In this document: positions 40,401 to 48,538 of the stretch, in pieces | Layout: every line of letters starts with the position of its first letter | Position numbering within the stretch: the first letter of the stretch is position 1 | Translations under genes and position numbers: made by a program | The notes under the pieces: generated by a model | The model's input: only the letters and a program-made list of their open reading frames with translations | What the model was told of the DNA's origin: nothing | Database searches by the model: none | Assembly: GCA_019055375.1 (NCBI GenBank) | Contig: JAHQIW010000263.1 | Coordinates: 5,001-69,000 of the forward strand | DNA length: 64,000 nt | Direction of reading: 5' to 3' | Source: Parelaphostrongylus tenuis | Lineage: Eukaryota; Nematoda; Chromadorea; Rhabditida; Metastrongylidae

Positions 40401-42958
40401 TAATCAAAAAGAATCCAGGGACATATTCATCAGGAAAACAAATATTTATTAAAATAAATCCTGTCTCAGCGATTTCTTCGCCTCTCAGATTGGTCAAAAA
40501 CGCAGTCAAACAGTGAAAAAATTTATCTTCGTTGAGTTGAATGATACAACATGCAATAACATAGATTTGGGACATGGGACATAGACATGAGACATAGATT
40601 TGTGTGGATTACAAAGTTATTAAAGGGTGTTTTGAAGACGACGTGGGGCTGTAGCTTTGAGTCTCAGCTTTCGAATGGCTACTAACACTCCTATGAAGAG
40701 TATCTCTCCAGCAATTGAGATCGGTTTTTCATTTGTTCCCTCCTAATTAGAAATAATCATTTTTTACCCAGTGTTATAAAGTGATGTGCAAAACTTTAGC
40801 GCAAGGCGGGACTAGAAACCGCACCTCACTCTTTCCGGAAACGCGTGCTCTATCCGTTGCACTACTGAAGCCCGTTTTTGCACATCGCTCTTTCTAAGTT
40901 ACAGCACATCTATCTGTCAGCCGCCAGCCGTCAACGGCCTGGCCCGGGTAGTCGGTCTCGACATTGAACCCACTCACGCTGACAGATATTGGGTATTATA
41001 GATCAAATGAAATTGTGAAATTGTGTTTATTTAACCGCTTTTTTTGTGGAGGTATGATTCTTATACATATATACCCAGTGTTAGAGAATGATGTGCAAAA
41101 TGGGCGTTAGTAGTGTAACGTATAGAGCCCGATTCCCGGAAAGAGTGAGGTACGGGTTCTAGTCCCGCCTGGCGCTAAAGTTTTGCACATCACTCTATGA
41201 CACTGGGTATATATGTACAACATCATACCACCGCAAAAAAGCGGTTAAATAAAAACAATTTCATTTAATCATTTTTGTTCTAAACATTCTATTGATCCGT
41301 TTTTACACTATTTCTTTTTTCACTGAGCGGATCCCAGTACTTCTAGCATTCGATTCGCTTTATGTCTTCTTCAATGACGTAGAAGACTGACTAAGCACGC
41401 CTCCTTGCACCTCGAGCATAGCCTGACTGTGGCGATTCATAGGACGTTGCTGTTGACTGCCTGAGAGGGAGGAGGATGGAGATCAGCTACATGAGCGCCT
41501 TGACGAGCATCACAACCACTCGCCTACAGCGTACTCTCATACGGCGAGATGGCCGAGCGGTCCAAGGCGCTGGTTTTAGGCACCAGTCTCTTCGGGGGCG
41601 TGGGTTCCAATCCCACTCTCGTCAGCATTTTGCTCGTGATCGTAGCAATATATGGAAAAATTCCAAATTTCTCCGAGATATGGAGCAGAGTTTTACAGGT
41701 TATATGCTCTGTAACCCATCAGTTGCTGGTCAAAATTGACATCATTTTCCATACAAAATACATATAAAACGAGGAAATATGATAAAATTTTCGTCTAGAA
41801 GGTTTCCAATCTTGTTCAAACGATCATAGAAGTGTCAGTATTCAATATCTCTACACAAGTGGTGAGATGGTGTGGGGGTTAGTGATGCAGTTCATCGGGA
41901 AGCTAGGTGCTGGTTCGGCGCCTCTAACCCAACACTCTTTTGCAATCCACGTGGGAGCACTTGTTCGGTTATCTCCATGATTGCAGAGAAAAATCCTTTC
42001 CTTGCGAATCTTGGAGATACCCGAGTTCGGCTCTCGGGAAGAATTCAACGATTTTTCCTTAGGAAAAACGAAATCCTCAAGCACCAGCCGAGGGAGCATC
42101 ATAAATATCAAGAGTTTCGGGAAAGATGGGTCCGAGGAAACGAACAGAACTCAGGGAAGGGCTGGGTGACCCGTACAGATGAAAATCTGATGGTGAGAGG
42201 GCCATGTAGAACAATAAAACAGTAGACGTGGTGGCAAAGATCTGCACGGGACCTGCACAAGACGAACAACTCGTCAAAATAATAGCAAAAATAAATAAAA
42301 TAGTAGATGCACTAGCAGAATTCTGCATGACACCCAAACCAGACATACAAACTCGTCCGAGTAACTCGTCTATTCGAAGATTATTCGGAGTATAGAAGTA
42401 GTTTCTCAGTGACTCTATCTGATAAGCTGTGGTCTGAGCTGGATAAGCTATGAAAAAAATGAGTAGGCAGCAAAGATTATGAGTTGATATCAATTCACAA
42501 TGGCCAATCTGCCCGCCCCAGGTCTCTTGGGTATCGGCAGAAATCCACTTGAGACTGAAGAAGTGTTAGAAATACAACTGTTTTTTTTTATACAATAGCT
42601 AATCGATGGCCGACTGCATTCTAGACATCTGTCACAAAGATAAGAGAGAGAGAAGAAAGAGTAATAGTAGCAAAGCGATAGCCTCGATGGTGTAGTGGTA
42701 GCAAGCGCCTATGGAATGGACGAAGTGCGAGTTCAATTCCAACGTTTCGCGTGTAACTCAAAGTTTCTAGAAAAAGAAGGTTAAAAGCACGAAAATCCCA
42801 CCACATTGATCAGCAAAATGAGTTGCATGGCGATCTTGACGATCATTGGTAGATCGCTTTTATTTCGTACTGGCTGTACCAATGAGTTGTAGCCTTTGAA
42901 TAAGTCGACCATTAGTCGATCCTCTGCGTCCGACATTGTCGCTGATCTCACCACCACC
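25495..42958 (-). CDS. unc-29: Nicotinic acetylcholine receptor subunit, non-alpha levamisole type (UNC-29-like)
   Basis: Minus exons, all in phase: 42802-42958, 39235-39279, 37842-37951, 36664-36770, 34186-34244, 32851-32999, 32383-32477, 31423-31658, 30774-30922, 27420-27546, 26228-26315, 25495-25619 (stop at 25495); about 481 residues. Order: [57 protein letters not shown]; a Cys-loop with 13 residues between cysteines ([18 protein letters not shown]); FGSWTYN; TM1 [19 protein letters not shown]2-TM3 [16 protein letters not shown] to YLLLTFVLN; loop [15 protein letters not shown] helix [17 protein letters not shown]4 [18 protein letters not shown]. Loop C ([19 protein letters not shown]) lacks the paired cysteines of alpha subunits. 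It forms part of a muscle cation channel gated by acetylcholine and levamisole. The signal-peptide exon, right of 42958, was not identified. Other non-alpha subunits (LEV-1, ACR-2/3) fit less well. Introns reach about 3.5 kb. Confidence 0.88.
26590..26735. repeat. Fragment of the MITE family A arm
   Basis: CATAAAAGTGTTAGTGACCA and TTTTTATAGGGCCGTAGCATTC match the arm phrases of the full copies at 35664-36587 and 39763-40416. The opposite arm was not found. Intronic to the unc-29-like gene. Confidence 0.45.
27092..27120 (-). repeat. Degenerate telomere-like repeat
   Basis: GAGCCTAAGCCTCAGCCTAA is about three GCCTAA-type units with one change. A similar stretch lies at 43917-43944 (GGCTTAGGGCCTGAGCC). 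Confidence 0.5.
27843..28602. mobile_element. MITE family A copy (long inverted repeats)
   Basis: The left arm starts GGTTCTTTTCTGTTACATAG, then AACAAATGAAGAAACGACCTC. The right arm is its reverse complement (GAGATCGTTTCTTCATTTGTT). Intronic to the unc-29-like gene, in the interval between exons 27420-27546 and 30774-30922. No transposase inside. Confidence 0.7.
30011..30230 (+). repeat. Tandem duplication, about 85-bp units
   Basis: CATCAAACTCTAAGAGACAA then GCGAAGAGCAGGAACTAAGG near 30030-30075 recurs about 125 bases later with few changes (CATCAACCTCTAGAAGACAA, GCGAAGAGCAGGAACTAAGG near 30158-30205). Intronic to the unc-29-like gene. Confidence 0.8.
34687..34973. mobile_element. Short inverted-repeat element (287 bp)
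   Basis: The left end CAATCTGATAATGTGATAAC pairs with the right end GTTATCAGATTATCAGATTG. The arms extend about 50-55 bp, with CTTGAGCC/GGCGCAAA and GGTACGGC/GCCGTAAC also matching. The interior shares a segment with 11690-11845. Intronic. Confidence 0.7.
35197..35452. mobile_element. Foldback element, family shared with 38531-39127
   Basis: Arms of about 90-95 bp: CGAGTGTTTTCTTAAGACAC and CTCAAAATTCAATATGCCTT on the left, their reverse complements on the right, with AGTGGTCT/AGACCACT near the inner ends. The loop contains GCCCGATACACGTGTTTCG, which recurs in the larger foldback at 38.6-39.0 kb. Intronic. Confidence 0.8.
35664..36587. mobile_element. MITE family A copy, 0.92 kb
   Basis: The left arm has ACCGATCTCATTCGCTGG, AGGAGTGTTACTAACCGTCC, GACTTGAGGCTACAG and CCTTTATAACGCCGTAACA. 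The right arm is the reverse complement (TGCTACAGCGTTATAAAGG, CTGTAGCCTCAAGTC, CCAATGAGATCGGTTT-like). Arms exceed 180 bp. The middle contains a G run. No coding frame of transposase type. Confidence 0.85.
36212..36226 (+). repeat. Poly-G tract, 15 G
   Basis: Fifteen consecutive G, with shorter G runs on both sides. Inside the MITE at 35664-36587. Confidence 0.95.
37421..37751. mobile_element. piggyBac-like MITE with TTAA flanks
   Basis: TTAA at 37417-37420 is followed by CCCTTTCGGGAC; the right end is CGAAAGGG followed by TTAA at 37752-37755. The arms match for well over 60 bp (CATCTCTAACTCTCAGCGTG type; GAACGCAATGAA/TTCACTGCGTTC; CAATTGTAT). A TTAA target duplication with CCC-start ends is the hallmark of piggyBac elements. 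It is 331 bp, non-autonomous and intronic. A second copy is at 45609-45932. Confidence 0.8.
38531..39127. mobile_element. Large foldback element, about 0.6 kb
   Basis: Outer ends ATCCGTCTTCACAC and GCGAAGACGGAT are inverted. Inner arms 38575-38773 and 38868-39050 match closely (AGCCCGAGACACGTGTTTCG, ACAGACTCATCAGCC, GACAGACGACGGGTTCTG orientation, TCTCGGGAGCGTCACACTCC, TATATATAGTTATCGA). The loop is about 95 bp. Frames at 38567-39193 are products of the palindrome, not genes. The outer ends match the SINE tail at 2424 and 41283. Confidence 0.88.
39763..40416. mobile_element. MITE family A copy, 0.65 kb
   Basis: Left GGTTCTTTTTGATTAAGAGG, AACAAATGAAAAACCGATC; right the reverse complement ending CTCCTAATCAAAAAGAATCC. 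The interior also matches the copy at 35664 (GCACAAGCTTCAA, ATATTTCGCTGGAAAAAC). In the unc-29-like intron. Confidence 0.85.
40605..40757. repeat. Solo right arm of MITE family A
   Basis: GGGTGTTTTGAAGACGACGTGG, AGCTTTCGAATGGCTACTAA and GAGATCGGTTTTTCATTTG match the right arm of the copies just upstream. No left arm follows. Confidence 0.7.
40762..40912 (-). mobile_element. tRNA-like core flanked by short inverted arms
   Basis: GTGATGTGCAAAACTTTAGC on the left and TTTTTGCACATCGCTCTTTC on the right are inverted. Between them, on the minus strand, is the core with a tRNA-like box (GTAGTGCAACGGATAGAGC, GGTTTCTAGTCCCGCC). It is the same core as 41001-41270 in the opposite orientation. Confidence 0.65.
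41001..41270 (+). mobile_element. Inverted-repeat element carrying a tRNA-like core
   Basis: Arms of about 85 bp: GATCAAATGAAATTG, TTTATTTAACCGCTTTTTT, GGTATGATTCTTATACATAT, ACCCAGTGTTAGAGAATGATG, mirrored by CATCACTCTATGACACTGGG, ATGTACAACATCATACC, GCGGTTAAATAAAAAC. The centre (about 41098-41195) reads AGTAGTGTAACGTATAGAGC, then GGTACGGGTTCTAGTCCCGCC, a tRNA D-region and T-arm with B box. It combines MITE-like ends with a Pol III-type core. Confidence 0.75.
41283..41540 (-). mobile_element. tRNA-derived SINE abutting tRNA-Leu
   Basis: It has the plus-strand tail ATTGATCCGTTTTTACAC, then GCGGATCCCAGTACTTCTAG, as at 2424 and 59281, and a minus-strand tRNA-like head (GTAGGCGAGTGGTTGTGATG) ending about 3 bases before the tRNA-Leu gene, which reads the other way. 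Confidence 0.65.
41543..41624 (+). tRNA. tRNA-Leu(UAG): tRNA-Leu (anticodon UAG)
   Basis: A complete cloverleaf by eye. Acceptor GGCGAGA pairs with TCTCGTC (one G-T), followed by discriminator A. D stem GCC/GGC encloses GAGCGGTCCAA. Anticodon stem CTGGT/ACCAG encloses TTTAGGC, giving anticodon TAG at loop positions 3-5. A class II variable arm (TCTCTTCGGGGGC) is typical of leucine. The T arm is GTGGG TTCCAAT CCCAC. Length 82; no intron. A TTTT terminator begins at 41627. It decodes CUA. It lies in the 3.5-kb intron of the unc-29-like gene on the opposite strand. Confidence 0.95.
42660..42775 (+). mobile_element. tRNA-derived SINE fragment
   Basis: AGCCTCGATGGTGTAGTGGT, then CGAGTTCAATTCCAACG as B box. 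Same head as 47345-47437 and 60143-60240. Confidence 0.6.
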
Positions 42959-44221
42959 CTGGAAGACGATGAAGCAATCGGATGGATCCAATGGATTCAG
43001 TGGACTCACTGACTGGGCGATCAGTAATCACTATAGAAACAGAGAGGAAAAGCAAAGGAACAAAAGTGAACTATAAAGATTGGGTGGGAAAAGATGCTGG
43101 GATACTGAGTTAAATGTAAAACTTTGGAAACCCCTCAGGCCGGAGGGCTGGCAGTAGTGGAACGCGGGTTCAACTCCCGCTAGTGTCGAAAATTTTGTAT
43201 ATCACTCAGCATTCTTGGATATGTATTTAAGACACCATAGAATTGCTGTAAGAGCGGTAAAATAAAAATTTCTTAGATTATCCAAAGCGTTCACAGATAC
43301 CGTATCCTATGTTAGCGATGTATCCGGTGAGAAGAGTAGATCAAGGCAGGAGATTTTGTTCCTAAGAAAATCAGCTGAGATGCGAACGGTTCAAAAAACG
43401 TTTTACTTTGGATTTCGAAAGAAAGGAGCCTAAAAATGAGAAGAGCGTCTACATGAAGATCTGGTGAGCACAAACCAATAAATGGCTTACGAATTTATGT
43501 GGATAAAACACGAAGGAGAGAGAGTTTTCTCATGAATGAGATAATGATTTCTAAAATTAATCTTTCGTCTTTCATTACGACGAAATATCTTAATATGAAG
43601 AAAATAAATGGGAAATGGGATGCCATATGTCTGGTTGGTGCTGACAATTCATCTGGTAATTGAGAAGCAGAGAGACTGAGGAGAAGCACAATTTCACTGC
43701 CCTGGAAAGCCAGGAAAATCTTGAAAAACCTAGTGCGAGGCTCGGTTACCGAGTCATTCATTACTGTTACAAGTAAAGTTCAAATATTCATTGTGGATTT
43801 CAATACTACAATCTCTGCTGTTAAAAAGACCTCTTTGAAAAGGTATCAATTATTCTACCATGTCAAAAACTACACGCTAAAGGAGAGTTATGGGCCCATC
43901 AATTTTTTAAAAAAGACTGAGGCTTAGGGCCTGAGCCTGAGCCTTTAAAAATTAATGGGACCATATTTCTACCCAAGGGCCAAAAATTACTACAACTACT
44001 ACTATATACTTTGAAATAATCTTCGTTCGTATGAACATCATCGACTCTAGCAAAGAAACGGAAAAAAATAAGCGAGGCGCAGAACGGATCGACTTAGTAT
44101 GTTGATGGATGGCCATTTAGGTAGAGATTTTCGATATAATGGAAATTTGAGGTCTAAGCGAGGGGACACCGAGAAGCCATAGATCAAAAAAGCATTAATT
44201 TAAATATCTGGGCTTTGCCTG
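42959..44221. other. Upstream of the unc-29-like gene; first exon probably here but not identified
   Basis: The signal-peptide exon of the receptor should lie in or beyond this stretch on the minus strand. A frame starting MASHFPFIFFILRYFVV (about 43572-43622, minus) is hydrophobic enough for a signal peptide, but its obvious donor has the wrong phase for the exon at 42958. A tRNA-like fragment (GTAGTGGAACGCGGGTTCAACTCCCGC) lies at about 43150-43180. Confidence 0.4.
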
Positions 44222-44482
44222 AGTAATAAATGTCTATTGAATTTGGATTGGCGTGTGGTGGGGACGTCTTCTCAACGAGTGCCGTCGCATTGGACTAAGC
44301 CCTCTTCACCCTCTCTGTACAAGCCAAAAGTGTCTACTAAGCCTCTGCGATACACTTCACCCCCACAACCACTAAAGCAACAAAACAAATCCTCTTATAG
44401 CTGTATTTCACACATCAAACCCTCTATAGATCACTTTTCTGACCCGGCTTATGAAGTTCAACAGCCATTATTTTTATTATAA
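44222..44482 (+). CDS. Unassigned Pro/Ser-rich frame, possible exon
   Basis: Not recognised. The frame ends at a stop at 44480 and encodes SSPSLYKPKVSTKPLRYTSP, KQQNKSSYSCISH and SDPAYEVQQPLF. Its composition is protein-like and its base composition less AT-rich than the flanks. There is no strong splice acceptor at its start and no partner exon found. It could be a terminal exon or chance. Confidence 0.25.
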   Translation, partial: SNKCLLNLDWRVVGTSSQRVPSHWTKPSSPSLYKPKVSTKPLRYTSPPQPLKQQNKSSYSCISHIKPSIDHFSDPAYEVQQPLFLL

Positions 44483-44574
44483 TGAAAAGTAGGCAAAAAT
44501 ATGACGAAAGGGATGGCATAAAAAATTTTAAAAAAGTCGAGATCCCACTATCCAATCTATAATATCAAACCGGA

Positions 44575-44690
44575 GCGGATAGCGCAGTGTTTAATGAAAC
44601 GGTGTATCAACAAACAAAGCGATAAGCAAGACGCCAGTTCGATCTCCTCCCTCAACACTCCCTTGAAATCAATGAGCGGACACGCTTTAG
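44575..44690 (+). mobile_element. tRNA-derived SINE
   Basis: GAGCGGATAGCGCAGTG, then GATAAGCAAGACGCCAGTTCGATCTCC. It shares the ACAAGACGCCAGTTTGATCC segment with 46455-46570. Confidence 0.6.
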
Positions 44691-44964
44691 GAAACGCCTT
44701 AGCTTGGATTTACTCAAGGGTTTAAATATAAAATAAAACCAAATATCACACCCAATTGGTTAACTTTGGCTATACTGTTCATAAGATAATAATGACAATA
44801 TTACCGCCAACATGCAGTATCATAGACTGCGGCCTTACTTCATAAAGACAGTGAAAAAAAAAAAACTTTAGAGAACCCCAAATAGCACTGGGTTTTTATG
44901 AGGGCTAGAAGAAGAGCTAGGTTTACCCTCCTGCAGAGAAGAGCACACCTAACTCAGCCATCAA

Positions 44965-45030
44965 AACCAGTGGCGGACGAAGTGCTCAGCGACACCATGT
45001 GCGGCACAGAGATCGAACCAGAAACTAGCT
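44965..45030 (-). mobile_element. tRNA-like SINE head, minus orientation
   Basis: On the minus strand TGGTTCGATCTCTGTGCC (B box) and GTCGCTGAGCACTTCGTCC. Short and degenerate. Confidence 0.35.
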
Positions 45031-45608
45031 CTACGCAATCGGCATGATTTCGCATTTCGCCATAGCTCAAAGCGATAGCTCGTGAGCGATTTGACTAATA
45101 GCGATAGCACATTTAGACCTTCACATGAACGATGTTCGGCGGTGAAAAAAAAGACTAATTCATCGATTTTCAAAAGAGAAATGCGTCATCACATTACCAT
45201 ATAAATCAGGGGCCGGCTCCATTTAGAAAAAAAAATCCCTAGGGATGCACACTTCATAGCCACTCGAATCATACAGCCATTTCTTTGTTATAACAACAAA
45301 TACGCATCACCCATAAAATTCCATGATTAAGAACGGTCTGTGCTTGGAAATAGTACGTAATAGAATTTTGTAGTACAGTAATTTTGATAGTAATATAAAG
45401 AAAATAAAATGGGATATTGAAATTTTAGCAGTAAGAAATAGCAATTTTATTAATCTAGTGATTTTTAGCAATCTTCACTTATTCTTATATTGAGAAAATT
45501 CTTCACTTTTACTTTTATTTTCCAAAAAATTCAAAAATTTCTTGAAGAAGATTCCTCATTACCGAAAAGTGTGCGTGTTTGCCGGTCCTTTTTTTTTGCA
45601 AAAATTAA

Positions 45609-45932
45609 CTCTTTCGGATCGTGGCCCCACCTCCTCTGCATTTCTAACTCTCAGCGTGTGAACGCATTGAATGTACTCGTATATTATGTCATTATGCCTA
45701 CTGGTTATTTTCAAAGTTTCTGTAATTTGAGCGTGTTCTTCTGAAATATTCGAAACGAATGGCATGATAGATTATTTCAATTGTATTGATGCTGTTATTT
45801 TCCCACTTATAACAACATAATTCAGGAAAACAACAACAATAATACAACTTGAATAATATGATAATACATTCGCTGCGTTCTCACGCGGGGGGTTAGAGAT
45901 GCAGAGGAGGTGGGTCCACGGTACCGAAGAGG
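45609..45932. mobile_element. piggyBac-like MITE, second copy
   Basis: TTAA at 45605-45608, then CTCTTTCGGATCGTGG; the right end is CCACGGTACCGAAGAG followed by TTAG. Inner arms CATTTCTAACTCTCAGCGTG and CGCGGGGGGTTAGAGATGCA match the copy at 37421-37751. Confidence 0.75.
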
Positions 45933-46454
45933 TTAGACCGCTCTTATCTATAGAATTTTAGGATGATATTATAAACATACCTCCACGATTGTTACGTGAC
46001 ATGCAAAACATTCGACACCAGGTAAGAGTTGAATCTGCGTCCTACCCAAATCGCAAATAAAGGATTTTTATAGGCTACACATTTCTAATTTCTGTCAGCT
46101 CAATTGGTTCAATGACAAAATGAGATTTCCAACCTAACCCGTTAGAGGTTGGTTGTTAACAACTGATTAAAAAATCGATTGAAAAGTGATAGCAAAGCGA
46201 TAGCCAAGGTTAGGGGCCCCCGGCATTCAACCATCACCTGGCCTAAGATGTTTTGGATACTCTGGTTATTCTTATGAAACTAACTGTTCAAAATGACAAT
46301 CACAGATAGTCGTGTTAGTCAACTAGTGGTAACTAAACGTTTTCAAAGAAATAAAGTATTTTTGTACTTCTTATATCATATTTCTCTCCGTCCCCCTTCC
46401 CCCTAAAATCCTTTAATGCTCTTTGATCAATACTATCATTCTCCGCTATCGGTG

Positions 46455-46570
46455 CAGTGTGGCCCATTGGTTAGCGATGCTGTGTATCAGGAAGGAAGGA
46501 AGGTGATAAACAAGACGCCAGTTTGATCCCCTACACAAAAGTCCATCGAAAACCACAGATTTTGTGCATC
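46455..46570 (+). mobile_element. tRNA-derived SINE
   Basis: GTGTGGCCCATTGGTTAGCG head, ACAAGACGCCAGTTTGATCC as B box. It shares that segment with 44575-44690 in the same orientation. Confidence 0.6.
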
Positions 46571-46858
46571 AACAACCTCTCAATCGACTGAGAAGCATAG
46601 TCAGCTCGGAGTGTCAAGGGAAGTCAAGAGTGGTACACCCGATCCAAGACGTCGGTGACGAGGTCACAGCTCATCGAACCCAGATTGTCCCTGCCATTAC
46701 TTTCGATGCTGATACGACTGCATCGACTTTGTTGCAGGAAGTGCCGAGACTTCCCAAATGTCAAGATGGACCATTTATGTTAAAAACCCCGTCAGACTAG
46801 TTACAGACATACATAATCTTACAGGGTGATCAAGTGGACAATACACCTGAGAGAATCG

Positions 46859-47437
46859 GGTGATGGGCAAAAACTCGACCTTAGGCGGGAATTGAACCCG
46901 TATTTCACCCATACAGGAGAGGGGAGGGGGGCGTGCTACCGCTACACCACCGAAGCCACCGCTTTGCCGTCACTCATGCTTGATTAAGTCCCTATCCTAG
47001 TTATCGGCCACCAACCTTCAACAGGTTTGCTCGCGTCAGCACATATCGCTTTGAACCCAGTTGAGCAGACAGTTATTTTGCATTTATAATTCTTAAAACT
47101 TCTTTTTACTGCTATTTCGCAGTGTTATAATGTTCTGATACATCTACGAGGAAGGGAAAAAAGAGAAGGAAAGGAGGAAAACTAGTAAGACGAAAATAAG
47201 TTTTAAGAATTCTCAATACACAATCCCTGTATTAACTGGGTTAACTGGGTTTGAAGCGATATGTGCGAACCCAACCAAGCCTATTCAAGGTTGAACGCTG
47301 ATAGCTGCCGATAGGGACTTATGTAAAAATGAGTGGTGACACAGCGATGGCCTCGATGGTGTAGTGGTAGCATGCGATCACAATATGGGTAAAACGTCGG
47401 TTCAACTCCTGTCTAAAAGCGAGTTCCTGTTAATAAT
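46859..47437. mobile_element. Two SINE copies in inverted orientation (large palindrome)
   Basis: Left copy 46859-47090 (minus): GGGAATTGAACCCG, CTACCGCTACACCACCGA, CACATATCGCTTTGAACCCAG, TATAATTCTTAAAACTT. Right copy 47205-47437 (plus) is its reverse complement with differences: AGTTTTAAGAATTCTC, CTGGGTTTGAAGCGATATGTG, TCGATGGTGTAGTGGTAGC, GGTTCAACTCCTG. The spacer is about 115 bp. Confidence 0.7.
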
Positions 47438-48538
47438 AACATTATATCACTGCGAAAAGCAGTAAAACAAAAAGAATTTTTAAGTGGGGCAATATGTGAT
47501 AAACCTTTGTCTGAAATATTGGAGTCTTTCGACTTCCTTATACGCACGTTTTTCAGAAACTAACAATCCCACTTCATTGCTCACTATCCAGGGGATTTTT
47601 TCGATCTGCTTTTAAAAAATTAAAAGGATACAAAGCATATTCAAAATATAACCCAAAGCATCAAACGCGTGAGGAAGCAACCTCTACTGGTCCCCCAATC
47701 GGGGTCCGGAACGAATTTCCTCCTATTCGCCGTCCTACATGGGACGATCGATCTTCAAAATTCTAGCGGACACCAACAGTCAGAACAGTCATGAACGACT
47801 ACTGTGTGAATTTACTGAAATCCCACCAGATTACGCATCACAATGAATGCTACTGCATGGATATACTCAACCCACTACTTTATCTTTACTACTTTCAAAG
47901 AACGTAGTAATAAAATCAATTTTCCACTCAACAATACAAAGAACAGCCGGCGTGCGAATGCACCAGGCGACAGAGGGATACTTCAAAGATTACAGCTTGA
48001 TTAACAACTTTTATTAGATAACTCGCTCATGCACAGCGTTGTTGAATTAAAAACCTTGATCAACTCTGAAAAATCTTATAAAATTGCAATTCACAAGACG
48101 TTTTGCAAAGCGATGCTAGCGAATGATAAGCGAGCATTTACAGAAGATTACTTGCAAACAGCTGCTAGCAAAGCTTAGAATAAATAAAACTTTTACAAAA
48201 AATCCTATGTAACGTGGATAATAGAATGTATTATTAATACCATTTACAGTGAAACGATACGAGATAATACATGGCAATGATTGAAGAGAGTCAAAAGGCA
48301 TAAAGATTAAAAAAAATGAAATAAGAATGTATTGAAATTGAAATAATGGAACAAGAAGAACTGAAGCAGAAACCATTCAGCTATGCTTGAAAGAAACTGC
48401 GGCTATGTTCAAACTATGACGAAATTTGACAGCATAGAAGACAAGTAAATTAAAAACGTACCAATTTGACAGACGTTTCAGAGAAAAAAAAACCTTAGAC
48501 AGCAACTGAGGCTACCAAAGGCGAAACAGCTCTGATAT
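47438..48538. other. 3' flank of the PUF gene; no gene
   Basis: AT-rich, with an 86-codon hydrophobic minus frame (48116-48376) of no recognisable family. The minus strand here is the likely 3' UTR of the PUF gene: TGTAAATG occurs on it at 48135-48142. Confidence 0.45.

Noticed and set aside
41549..41767. 72-codon frame [20 protein letters not shown]...
   Set aside because: It is the tRNA-Leu gene read as protein.
41872..42225. 117-codon plus frame in the receptor intron
   Set aside because: No motif, overlaps a tRNA-like fragment at its start, and runs through low-complexity sequence.
42077..42493. 138-codon minus frame starting with a signal-peptide-like [20 protein letters not shown]
   Set aside because: It lies between receptor exons on the same strand but on the wrong side of exon 42802-42958 to be its first exon, and the remainder has no domain or conserved look. 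Kept as possible chance frame.
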